NCBI RefSeq assembly: GCF_001422925.1
Contig: NZ_LMNI01000013.1
Span: 1 to 64,000 of the forward strand
Direction: 5' to 3'
Length of the DNA stretch: 64,000 nucleotides
DNA from: Microbacterium sp. Leaf288
GTDB taxonomy: Bacteria > Actinomycetota > Actinomycetes > Actinomycetales > Microbacteriaceae
Part shown: one piece after another, positions 32,107-40,049 of the stretch
Layout: each line of letters begins with the position of its first letter
How positions within the stretch are numbered: position 1 is the first letter of the stretch
Notes under the pieces: generated by a model
The model's database searches: none
What the model saw: the letters and a program-made list of their open reading frames with translations, nothing else
Told to the model about the DNA's origin: nothing
Program-made: the position numbers and the translations under genes

Positions 32107-33117
32107 TCAGTCGAGGCTGACGGTGACGGCGACCCTCTCGGTGGCGGAGCGCTGGGCGGCGTCGGCGAGGAGCAGTGCCGCCCGGCCGTCGTCGAATGTG
32201 GGACTCGCCGACGCACCGTCGCGGACGAGCTCGACGAAGGCGCGCAGCTCGGCCCCGTAGGCCTCGGCGTAGCGCTGCAGGAAGAAGTCCTCGTAGGGCG
32301 CGGTGGCCTCGACCCGCTCGGCGGTGGAGAGGCGGACCAGGCTCGTCGAACGGTTCGCGACCTGGAGCGTGCCCAGGGCGCCGAAGGCCTCGAGGCGCTG
32401 GTCGTAGCCGACCGCGCTGTGGCGGGAGTTGATGATCGTGACGACCGCGCCCGATGCGGCGCGGAGGGTCACGACGGCGGTGTCGAAGTCGCCGTGCTCG
32501 CGCGCGCCCTGGTCGAACGTGGTGGATCCGACCGCACTGACCTCGACGATGTCGGGCAGGAAGAAGCGGGCCATGTCGAAGTCGTGGATGGTCATGTCGC
32601 GGAAGATTCCGCCGGACACGGCGACGTAGGCGGCGGGAGGGGCGGACGGGTCGCGGCTGATGATCGTCAGCTGCTCCAGCGCCCCGATCTCGCCCGCCGC
32701 GACGCGCGCGCGGACCTCGACGAAAGCGGGGTCGAAGCGGCGGTTGAAGCCGAGCGCCACGGGAACGCCGGCTGCGGCGACCTTCGGGCGCAGAGCCTCC
32801 ACCCGGGCGATGTCGAGATCGATCGGCTTCTCGCAGAGCACCGGGATGCCGCGGTCCACGGCCTGCTCGATGAGGTCGACGTGCGTCGGCGTCGGCGAGG
32901 CGATGAGCACCGCATCCACGTCGTCGGCGGCGAACAGCTCGTCGGCATCCGCCGTGACCCGGCCGCCGAAGCTCTCGGTCACGGACCGCGCGCCGTCGAC
33001 GAACGGATCCGCGACCCACGACAGCGTCGTGTCGCGGTTCGCGGCGATGTTGGCGGCGTGCACCTGGCCGATGCGGCCGGTGCCGATCAGCCCGAAGCGG
33101 AGCGGGGCATGTGTCAC
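32107..33117 (-). CDS. iolG: Gfo/Idh/MocA oxidoreductase, inositol 2-dehydrogenase-like
   Basis: A 336-residue enzyme with Rossmann motif GLIGTGRIGQVHAANI, catalytic-Lys motif CEKPIDLD, and GFNRRFDPAF. GIFRDMTIHDFDMARF is the pattern seen in IolG-type inositol dehydrogenases, which oxidise myo-inositol or related cyclitols and some sugars with NAD. GTG start at 33117. It is the last gene of the minus-strand operon that begins with the importer at 39808, just after an IolE-like and a Cgl0159-like gene. Context fits a cyclitol or oxidised-sugar route, but IolB, IolC and IolD are not in the window. Confidence 0.82.
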   Translation of the reverse strand: MTHAPLRFGLIGTGRIGQVHAANIAANRDTTLSWVADPFVDGARSVTESFGGRVTADADELFAADDVDAVLIASPTPTHVDLIEQAVDRGIPVLCEKPIDLDIARVEALRPKVAAAGVPVALGFNRRFDPAFVEVRARVAAGEIGALEQLTIISRDPSAPPAAYVAVSGGIFRDMTIHDFDMARFFLPDIVEVSAVGSTTFDQGAREHGDFDTAVVTLRAASGAVVTIINSRHSAVGYDQRLEAFGALGTLQVANRSTSLVRLSTAERVEATAPYEDFFLQRYAEAYGAELRAFVELVRDGASASPTFDDGRAALLLADAAQRSATERVAVTVSLD

Positions 33118-33157
33118 TGCGGTTGTCCTTCTCGTCAGGGGTTCGGTACGGAGCCGG

Positions 33158-34075
33158 TCAGGCCCAGCGGCGCAGGGCGGCGCGGTTGACGCGCTGGTCG
33201 TCGCCGCGTGCGGCCCGGAAGGCGTCGATCGCCACGTCGGGGGCGTTCAGGACGTCCTGCTCGACGACCACCCACCCGTCGAAGCCGCGTGCTTCGAGGG
33301 CATCCATCACGCCGACCAGGTCGAGGTCGCCGCGCCCGAAGGCCACGAATGAGCCCGACGACCACACCTCGGTCATCCCGCCGCCGGACGCCAGCACCCG
33401 CTGCAGCTCGGCGAGATCGACGTCCTTCAGGTGCAGGTGGTTGATGCGGTCACCCCAGCGGGTCACCGCGTCGAGCGGGTCGCCGTCGGCGATGAGCAGA
33501 TGCCCGGTGTCGAGCGTGAGGTCGACGTCGACGTGCGCGAGGAACCGGTCGATCTCGTCGGGAGACTCCACGAACGTGCCGGCGTGATGGTGGAAGGTCG
33601 GCTCGAAGCCGGCGGCGCGCACGAGGTCGGCCGCGCGCTGGGTGTTCGCGAAGAGCCGCTCCCAGGCCGGGGCGGTGAGCGGGTCGACGTCCTGGCCGCG
33701 GCCGGGGCGGGCGCGACGCGCCAAGGAGCCGTCGTCGGCCAGCGTCGGCAGCGGCAGGCGGGTCGGTCCCGCCTCCGCCGCGTCGGAGAAGACGCGCAGT
33801 GCGCCGTGCAGCGACGGGAGGGAGGCCTCGAACGCCTCGTCGTCCGAGAACGGCAGCTGCACCCAGCCTCCGGCGAGCTCGAGCCCGAAGCGGGCCAGTC
33901 GAGCGCGGAGGTCGGCGTCCCGGCCGAGGAAGCCGACGGGGCCGAGGTCGACCCCGCCGTACCCCGCGTCGGCCAGCACCTCGAGCATGTCGTCGGCCGC
34001 GACGGTGGCCGCACCCTCAGGGGTCATCTCGAACACCCCGAAGCTCACGGGCGCCCCCGCGACGGTGGCCTTCAT
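33158..34075 (-). CDS. IolE-like TIM-barrel isomerase/dehydratase
   Basis: A 305-residue AP-endonuclease-2-like TIM barrel. It has APVSFGVFE near the start, FHHHAGTFVE in the middle and VVVEQD near the C-terminus. These are the metal-binding and family-typical segments of inosose dehydratases (IolE) and related sugar isomerase/epimerases. Its neighbour is an inositol-dehydrogenase-like gene, so 2-keto-myo-inositol dehydratase is the best guess; a keto-sugar isomerase is possible. Confidence 0.75.
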   Translation of the reverse strand: MKATVAGAPVSFGVFEMTPEGAATVAADDMLEVLADAGYGGVDLGPVGFLGRDADLRARLARFGLELAGGWVQLPFSDDEAFEASLPSLHGALRVFSDAAEAGPTRLPLPTLADDGSLARRARPGRGQDVDPLTAPAWERLFANTQRAADLVRAAGFEPTFHHHAGTFVESPDEIDRFLAHVDVDLTLDTGHLLIADGDPLDAVTRWGDRINHLHLKDVDLAELQRVLASGGGMTEVWSSGSFVAFGRGDLDLVGVMDALEARGFDGWVVVEQDVLNAPDVAIDAFRAARGDDQRVNRAALRRWA

Positions 34076-34114
34076 CGGGTCTCTCCGGAAATGCTCACGC
34101 AGTCCCCCTTCGGG

Positions 34115-35011
34115 TCAGAGATCGGTGTGGACGAGGCGGGCCGCCGCGTCGACGGCGCCGGCGACATCGCCGTCCGGCGGGTACAGCAGCGCTCGTCCGG
34201 CGGTCAGGCCGCGCACGCCCGGAAGGGCGAGAGCATCCTCCCACGAGGAGAAGGTCTCGTCGGGGCCGGCGCCCGAGTCGCCGCCGAGCAGGAGGGTAGG
34301 GAGGGTCGTCGCCTCCATCACCCGCGCCATGTCGGGCACCACGGGCAGCTTCATCCATGTGTAGGCGCTGCTGACCCCGAGACCCGCGGCGATCGCGAGC
34401 GACAGCACCACGGCATCGGGCGCGAGGTCGTTGACGATGCGGCCGTCGACCCATCGGCTCATGAACGGCTCGACCATGATCGGCATCCGCGCCTCGGCCG
34501 CCGCGGTCACCGCGTGCGCGGTCGCCTCGAGCGTCGACGCCGTGCCGGTGTCGGCGAGGTTCACCCGCAGCAGCACCTTCGCGAAGTCGATCCCCGAGCG
34601 CACCATCGACGGCACGTCGTAGCCGGTGAAGCGGTCGTCCATCTCGAACGCCGAGCCGCGCAGCCCGCCGCGGTTCATCGAGCCCACGACGACCTTGTCG
34701 TCGAGGAGGCCGAGCATCGCGAGGTCGTCGATGATGTCGGGCGTCCCGAGGACGCCGTCGACGCCGGGGTGGCTCAGTGCCACCGCCAGGCGCTCCAGCA
34801 GCAGGTACCTGCTCGCCATCGCGTCGTCGCGGTCGCCCACCGCCAGCGCACCGCGCGCGGGGTGGTCGGCCGCGACGATGAACAGCCGGCCGTCTCCGCG
34901 GACGACATCGCGCCGCACACGGTTCGACAGCGCCTCCCGCACGGCGTCGGGGCGCTCGGCGCGGAGCGCGCGCAGCGTGTCGAAGCCGACGGCGTCGATG
35001 ACGGCGCTCAT
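34115..35011 (-). CDS. Cgl0159-family (beta/alpha)8 aldolase-like protein
   Basis: A 298-residue protein resembling the Cgl0159 family, DeoC/LacD-like barrels found in corynebacterial inositol gene clusters. Blocks include RLFIVAADHPARGA, FAKVLLRVNL with a candidate Schiff-base Lys, PIMVEPFM and TLLLGGDSG. The ATG overlaps the lyase-like gene stop by 4 nt. Probably cleaves or isomerises a phosphorylated intermediate; the reaction is not established. Confidence 0.65.
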   Translation of the reverse strand: MSAVIDAVGFDTLRALRAERPDAVREALSNRVRRDVVRGDGRLFIVAADHPARGALAVGDRDDAMASRYLLLERLAVALSHPGVDGVLGTPDIIDDLAMLGLLDDKVVVGSMNRGGLRGSAFEMDDRFTGYDVPSMVRSGIDFAKVLLRVNLADTGTASTLEATAHAVTAAAEARMPIMVEPFMSRWVDGRIVNDLAPDAVVLSLAIAAGLGVSSAYTWMKLPVVPDMARVMEATTLPTLLLGGDSGAGPDETFSSWEDALALPGVRGLTAGRALLYPPDGDVAGAVDAAARLVHTDL

Positions 35012-36702
35012 TCGCCGGTCCCTTCCGCATGCAGTGTGAGGACGAGCCGGCCGGGGGCGCGTCCGGTCAGGTAGACGCGGCGTCCCGCTGCGGCGTCGCT
35101 GGCCCCGAGGAACGCATAGTCCTCGCCCGGGTGGTACCGACCGGCGCCGTCGGCGCGGTAGTCGTCGCCGGCGTCGAACGCGATCGCGGTGGAACCCACA
35201 CGGTAGCGGCCGGCACCGGAGTCCAGCACCGCGGTGCCGTCCTCACGCTCGGTCACACCCTCGAACACTCCCCCGTCGCGGAACGCGAGCTCGAGCGCCC
35301 ACGGGCTGTCAGGACCGTCGATCGCGATCGATACGACGGCGCCGTCGACCGTGGGCTCGACGTCGATGACGGTGTGCAGGCTCACGTCATCGGTGGCGCG
35401 GTCGCCGAACGACATCGAGCCGTAGAACCGGCCGTCGTCCGTGAGGGCGTACTCCCCCGACGGCGACCGACGGTCGGCGTCGAGCGGCTGGTAGTAGTGG
35501 GCCGAGACGGTCTCTGCGAGCCGGTAGCCCGGCGCGCGCTCGCCGGATCGCGGTGTGAACCGGTCCGCGCGGAACGGACCGAGACCGAAGAAGTCGCGCG
35601 ACAGCCGCACCGAGTCGAGCACGACGTCGCCCGCGAACATCCGGAGGAAGGTCGGGTTCGCCGACAGCCCCGACCGCACGCGGCGGAACCGCGCGTAGTC
35701 GCTGCCGCCGAAGACCACGAGGCGCCGGTGGGCCGTGGCGTCGACCACGAGCCCCGACTGCTCCCATGCGCGCTGCGGCGCCGGGGGCGCAGCATCCGGA
35801 AGCTCCTCCCCGATGCGGGGCGCGAGCAGCAGCTCGGTCAGCACCGCGGAGGGATGAGGGATGCCGCCCTCCAGCGCGCGCCCGGCCGCCCAGGCGAAAT
35901 CGCCACGGTCGAGATCGATCGCGGCGCGGCGGTAGGCCACGAGGTACGGCGCGAGGGGGAACCGGTTCAGCTGGTCCTGGCGTCGCGAGTGCACGGTCTC
36001 GACCGAATCGTCGGGGTGGATGAGCCCCAGCGTGCTCTCGAGATTGCGGATGACGGCCTCCCGCGCCTCCGCGCGATCGAACACGTCGGCGATCACCGTC
36101 AGCGACGGGTTCGACACGTAGGCCGCGTAGTTGGCGCTGCGCTCCGAGTAGACACCGTCGGGCGTGATGTCGATCCCCTCTGCGAGCCACTGCTCCGCGC
36201 GATCGCGCAGCGCAGGCGACGGGCGCCGCCGGTGCAGACGGGCGAGGGCCGCCGAGATCTCCCAGCGGTGGTTGGGCGTGTGGACGCCGCCCACGAGGAG
36301 CGCGGGCTCGATCGCGTCAGCGATCGCCGTCAGCTCGTCCTCGAGGTCGGCCAGCGCCGCCCGCTCATCGGCCGGCGCCCGCACGATGAGCTCGAGCGCG
36401 TCGCACAGATCGTTGACCGTGAAGGAGGAGTCCGGCGGCGAGTCGACGTTGTCGCCCCCGACGAACAGCCCGCCCGGCCCCTGCAGCGCGCGGAGCGCCC
36501 GGACGCTCTCACGCGCGGCGGCGATCAGCTCCGGGTCGCCGGCGTGCGCGGAGCGCGGCCACACGTATGCGGCGACGAACAGCCGCGCGCGATCCATGAG
36601 GTGCCGGTGCCGCTCGTGAGGCCCGAGGGTCGCCTCCAGCGCGCGGCGCACCTCGTCGGCGACGGCCGCCTGGAGCGCCGTCTCGAATTCGGAGTCCGAC
36701 AC
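35008..36702 (-). CDS. Unclassified heparinase II/III-like protein, possible polysaccharide lyase
   Basis: A 564-residue protein with a helical N-terminal half and a beta-rich C-terminal half, like alpha/alpha-toroid polysaccharide lyases. Conspicuous motifs are GLFVGGDNVDSPPDSSFTVN, TPNHRWEISAALARLHRR and YSERSANYAAYVSNPSL. They hold Asn, His, Arg and Tyr residues of the kind used by such lyases. No signal peptide. GTG 36702 follows AAGGA, 3 nt after the permease stop. Being joined to an importer, it probably acts on imported uronic-acid-containing oligosaccharides. I do not recognise the exact family. Confidence 0.45.
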   Translation of the reverse strand: MSDSEFETALQAAVADEVRRALEATLGPHERHRHLMDRARLFVAAYVWPRSAHAGDPELIAAARESVRALRALQGPGGLFVGGDNVDSPPDSSFTVNDLCDALELIVRAPADERAALADLEDELTAIADAIEPALLVGGVHTPNHRWEISAALARLHRRRPSPALRDRAEQWLAEGIDITPDGVYSERSANYAAYVSNPSLTVIADVFDRAEAREAVIRNLESTLGLIHPDDSVETVHSRRQDQLNRFPLAPYLVAYRRAAIDLDRGDFAWAAGRALEGGIPHPSAVLTELLLAPRIGEELPDAAPPAPQRAWEQSGLVVDATAHRRLVVFGGSDYARFRRVRSGLSANPTFLRMFAGDVVLDSVRLSRDFFGLGPFRADRFTPRSGERAPGYRLAETVSAHYYQPLDADRRSPSGEYALTDDGRFYGSMSFGDRATDDVSLHTVIDVEPTVDGAVVSIAIDGPDSPWALELAFRDGGVFEGVTEREDGTAVLDSGAGRYRVGSTAIAFDAGDDYRADGAGRYHPGEDYAFLGASDAAAGRRVYLTGRAPGRLVLTLHAEGTGE

Positions 36703-36705
36703 GGG

Positions 36706-37566
36706 TCAGTCCTTCAGCCCCGAGTTGATGTCGGCGTTCATGATCTGGCGCTGGAAGACGGCGAACAGGATCACCATCGGGACGAGCGAGATCACGGAGG
36801 CAGCGAGCAGCACCGACCAGTCCACGTTGTCGGCGCCGACGATCGACCGCAGCGCCACCTGCAGCGTGTAGCGGTCGGGGTCGCGCAGCACGATGAGCGG
36901 CCAGATGTAGTCGTTCCAGCGCCACTGGAACGAGAAGATGGCCAGCACGACAGCGATGGGCTTCGCGAGCGGCAGCATGATGCGCCAGAACGCGCCGAAC
37001 TCCGAGACACCGTCGATGCGCGCGGCCTCGAGCAGTTCGTCCGGGACGGTCTTGAAGTACTGACGGAACATGAAGATGCCGGTCGCGGTGACGATCGACG
37101 GCACGATGATGCCCGCGAGGGTGTTGTACATGCCGAGGTCGCGGACCACCGCGAACGAGCTCGGCATGATGACCTCGGTCGGCAGCATCGTCGTGGCGAG
37201 GATGCAGATGAAGAAGGCCTTCAGCCACCACGCCTTGTACTTGGCGAACGCGTAGCCGGTCAGCGCGCTGACGAAGACCGTCAGTGCGGTCGTGACGATC
37301 GCCACGATCGACGTGTTCAGGAAGTACTGCGCGAAGTTGAAGCGGTTCCAGGCGGTCGAGTAGCCGCTGACCGTCCAGTCCTTCGGGAAGAGCGTCAGCG
37401 GAAGGCTGAAGAGCTCAGAGCCGGGCTTGAACGAGCTGAGGATGAACCACGCGACCGGGATCAGGAATCCGAGGGCGAGGATCCACAGCAGCAGCGTGCT
37501 CGGAAGGGAGCGCAGCGGCCGGGAGGCACGAGGGCGCGAGCGCTTCGCGGATCGAAGAGTTGTCAT
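36706..37566 (-). CDS. CUT1 sugar transporter permease (MalG-like)
   Basis: A 286-residue permease with six membrane segments and EAA loop DELLEAARIDGVSEFGAF. The start ATG at 37566 overlaps the stop of the preceding permease (ATGA) and has AGAGGAA upstream. The frame is open further upstream to 38106, but that would run inside the other permease. Confidence 0.9.
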   Translation of the reverse strand: MTTLRSAKRSRPRASRPLRSLPSTLLLWILALGFLIPVAWFILSSFKPGSELFSLPLTLFPKDWTVSGYSTAWNRFNFAQYFLNTSIVAIVTTALTVFVSALTGYAFAKYKAWWLKAFFICILATTMLPTEVIMPSSFAVVRDLGMYNTLAGIIVPSIVTATGIFMFRQYFKTVPDELLEAARIDGVSEFGAFWRIMLPLAKPIAVVLAIFSFQWRWNDYIWPLIVLRDPDRYTLQVALRSIVGADNVDWSVLLAASVISLVPMVILFAVFQRQIMNADINSGLKD

Positions 37567-38528
37567 GCGAGATCGTTCCTCTTGTCGAAGCGCATCTGGA
37601 TGAGCGCGATGATGATGAGGATCACCATGAGGACCATGGACGCGGCACTGGCGTAGCCGACGTCGGCACGCTCGAAGCCGGTGCGGTAGATGTACTGCAC
37701 GATGAACATGTTCGACGTGCCGGGCCCACCGCCGTTGAGCGCCTGCACCATCGCGAACTCCTTCATCGACCCGATCGTGGTGAGGAGGATCACCATGAAC
37801 GAGGTCGGACGCAGCAGCGGCAGGATGATGCGGCGGAAGCGCTGCCATCCGTTCGCGCCGTCCAGCTGAGCGGCTTCGAGATAGGACTGCGGGATGTTGC
37901 GGATCGCGGCGATGAACAGCAGCATGTTGAACGCCGTTCCGCCCCACGTGCTCACGATCAGGATGAGCACCAGCGCGAGGTTGGGGTCCGTCTCCCACTG
38001 CAGGCCGTTGCCGCCCATCAGCTCGATGAGGTAGTTCACGAGGCCGAAGTTCTCGCCGAACAGCCACTTCCAGATCACACCGGCGACGATCGGCGAGATG
38101 AGCCACGGCAGGAAGAAGATGATCCGGGCCGCCGACTTGCCCTTGGCGAGCGAGCTCGTCAGCAGCATCGCGATGCCGAGCGCCGCGGCGAAGTGCAGCG
38201 GCACCGACAGGATCGTATAGAGGAAGGTGCGGCCGAGCACCGAGTAGAACACCGGGTCCTGGGCGAGCTCGATGTAGTTCTCGGCCCCGATGAAGTCAGG
38301 GGTGCCGACACCGCTGTAGTCGGTGAACGAGTACCAGAGGCCGAGCGCGCCCGGCCAGAGGAAGAAGAGCCCGAAGAGCACCACCGCGACCGCGATGAAC
38401 GACAGCGGCGCCAGGACGAACCTCGTCGAGCTCCGCCGGGAGCGGCGCGCGCGCTTCGCGCGCCGCTCCAGGGTGATGACCGCAGACGTCTCCGCGCTGC
38501 GACCATCGACGGACTTGGTGGTGGACAT
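37563..38528 (-). CDS. CUT1 sugar transporter permease (MalF-like)
   Basis: A 321-residue permease with a basic N-terminus, six membrane segments and EAA-like loop QSYLEAAQLDGANGWQRF. Start: ATG 38528 has GGAG at 5-nt spacing. GTG 38534 overlaps the upstream stop but sits too close to that ribosome site. Part of the third importer. Confidence 0.88.
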   Translation of the reverse strand: MSTTKSVDGRSAETSAVITLERRAKRARRSRRSSTRFVLAPLSFIAVAVVLFGLFFLWPGALGLWYSFTDYSGVGTPDFIGAENYIELAQDPVFYSVLGRTFLYTILSVPLHFAAALGIAMLLTSSLAKGKSAARIIFFLPWLISPIVAGVIWKWLFGENFGLVNYLIELMGGNGLQWETDPNLALVLILIVSTWGGTAFNMLLFIAAIRNIPQSYLEAAQLDGANGWQRFRRIILPLLRPTSFMVILLTTIGSMKEFAMVQALNGGGPGTSNMFIVQYIYRTGFERADVGYASAASMVLMVILIIIALIQMRFDKRNDLA

Positions 38529-38530
38529 GG

Positions 38531-39808
38531 TCACTCCAGCGGACCCAGCTGGTCGGTGAACAGGGCGTTGATGTTCTTGATCGTGGTGTCGACATCCTGT
38601 TCGCCGTTCAGGTACTTGACCGTCTCGTCGCGCACCGGGTCGCCGTCGGTCGTCACGTTCTGCGCGCCGTACTGCAGCTCCATCGCCTTGATGTCGCCCA
38701 CGATGGCCGGCGACGCCGCGATGTCCTGGTTGTAGATGTCGAACGCCTCAGCGTGCGACGCGTAGGTGATGTCCAGCCCGTCGATCGCGGGGATGAACGA
38801 CGAGGTCTCCGAGAGCTCGGTGTAGTTCTCGGGCTCGTACAGCCACTTGATGAAGTCGTGCGCGGCCTTCTGCTGCGGACCGTCGAAGACGACGACGGAT
38901 GCGGCGTTGCCGTAGTTCGTCGCGCGCTCCTCGTCCTGCGGCATGTACACCGAGGCCCACTCGAAGTCGGCGATGTTCACGGCGAAGTCGGCGATCTGCC
39001 ACGACCCCGACAGGTACGAGACGACGTCGCCGCTCTTGAAGAGCGCGTTGCCGTCGGCGTCCGACAGCCACACCGAGCGCGGCATGAACGAGTCGTCGTT
39101 CAGGGAGTTGAAGTACTCGAGCGCGACCTTGGTCTGGTCGTTGGTGCTGAACTCACCCGACTTGTCGGGCTGGAAGTAGTCCGAGCCGAACTCGTACAGG
39201 AACGCCTTCAGGCGGTGCGAGGACTTGTCCATCACCATGCCGTAGCTGGTGCCCGTCGCGGTCTGCACCTGCTTGACGGCGGCGACGTACTCGTCCCACG
39301 TCCAGATGTCGTCCTCGCTGGTGGGGTACGCGACCCCCGCCTCGTCGAACAGCGTCTTGTTGATGAACATGCCGACCGCGGTGATGTCGGACGGAAGGGA
39401 GATGACGTTGCCGTCGTCGTCCTTGTCGGACAGCTCGGTGCGGATCTCGCTGCCGTCGGTGATGTCGGAGAGGTCGGTGGCCTCGCTGCGCCACACCGGG
39501 TCGACAGCGCCGACGCGGGCGATCGCGGGGAGGTCGTTCGCCTGGGCCGCGTTGCGGAGCTTCGTGGCGAGGTCGTCGTTCGCGATGTCGACGATCTCGA
39601 CCTTGACGCCCGTCTCCTCCTCGTACTTCTCGGCCATGTGCGCGTAGCCGCCGCCCTGGTTGGCGTCGCCCGAGAGGAAGAACTGGATGGGCTCGTCCGA
39701 CGGGCCGGCGTCGCCCGAACCGCTGCACCCGGTGAGGGCGACGGCGGTGACGGCCGCGGCGGCGAAGGCGAGAGTCACCCGCATGCGGGCTGGGATTGAA
39801 TGCTTCAT
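38531..39808 (-). CDS. CUT1 sugar-binding lipoprotein (SBP 3)
   Basis: A 425-residue MalE-like binding protein with a signal peptide ending in lipobox LTGC. Mature blocks include IQFFLSGDANQGGGYAHMAEKYE and MFINKTLFDEAGVAYP. ATG 39808 is preceded by AAGGGAA; an in-frame codon at 39847 adds only non-signal residues. It is the first gene of the minus-strand operon SBP-permease-permease-lyase-Cgl0159-IolE-IolG. It is divergent from the GH2 beta-galactosidase and shares a control region with it. Confidence 0.9.
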   Translation of the reverse strand: MKHSIPARMRVTLAFAAAAVTAVALTGCSGSGDAGPSDEPIQFFLSGDANQGGGYAHMAEKYEEETGVKVEIVDIANDDLATKLRNAAQANDLPAIARVGAVDPVWRSEATDLSDITDGSEIRTELSDKDDDGNVISLPSDITAVGMFINKTLFDEAGVAYPTSEDDIWTWDEYVAAVKQVQTATGTSYGMVMDKSSHRLKAFLYEFGSDYFQPDKSGEFSTNDQTKVALEYFNSLNDDSFMPRSVWLSDADGNALFKSGDVVSYLSGSWQIADFAVNIADFEWASVYMPQDEERATNYGNAASVVVFDGPQQKAAHDFIKWLYEPENYTELSETSSFIPAIDGLDITYASHAEAFDIYNQDIAASPAIVGDIKAMELQYGAQNVTTDGDPVRDETVKYLNGEQDVDTTIKNINALFTDQLGPLE

Positions 39809-39954
39809 TGGATTTCCCTTTCGCCCCGGGGAACCAGGGGCCAACATCGTTGTCGATCGGGCGCGGGATTTCGCGTCCTGTGTGCGGCTCCGGAACCGTG
39901 GGGCGGAGTCGATCGCTGATACGATGTTAGGACATTAATGCAAAGTACGCCATC

Positions 39955-40004
39955 GGGCAAGCGTCTTCCCAGGTTCGCCTCAGCGAGTCGGAAAGCGTCT
40001 TCCG
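39955..40004. promoter_or_regulatory. Paired LacI-type operators between SBP 3 and GH2
   Basis: GGGCAAGCGTCTTCCC (39955-39970) and GGAAAGCGTCTTCCG (39990-40004) have the same core 34 bp apart. That is close to three helical turns, so dimers would lie on one DNA face. They could repress the GH2 operon and the divergent importer together. Confidence 0.7.
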
Positions 40005-40049
40005 GCGGGCGCCTGTTGCCTGTCTTCACCACTCATCGACGAGGAATCC

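Noticed and set aside
35029..37656. An 875-codon plus-strand frame
   Set aside because: Antisense to the lyase-like and permease genes, with repetitive Arg/His/Glu composition and no domain.
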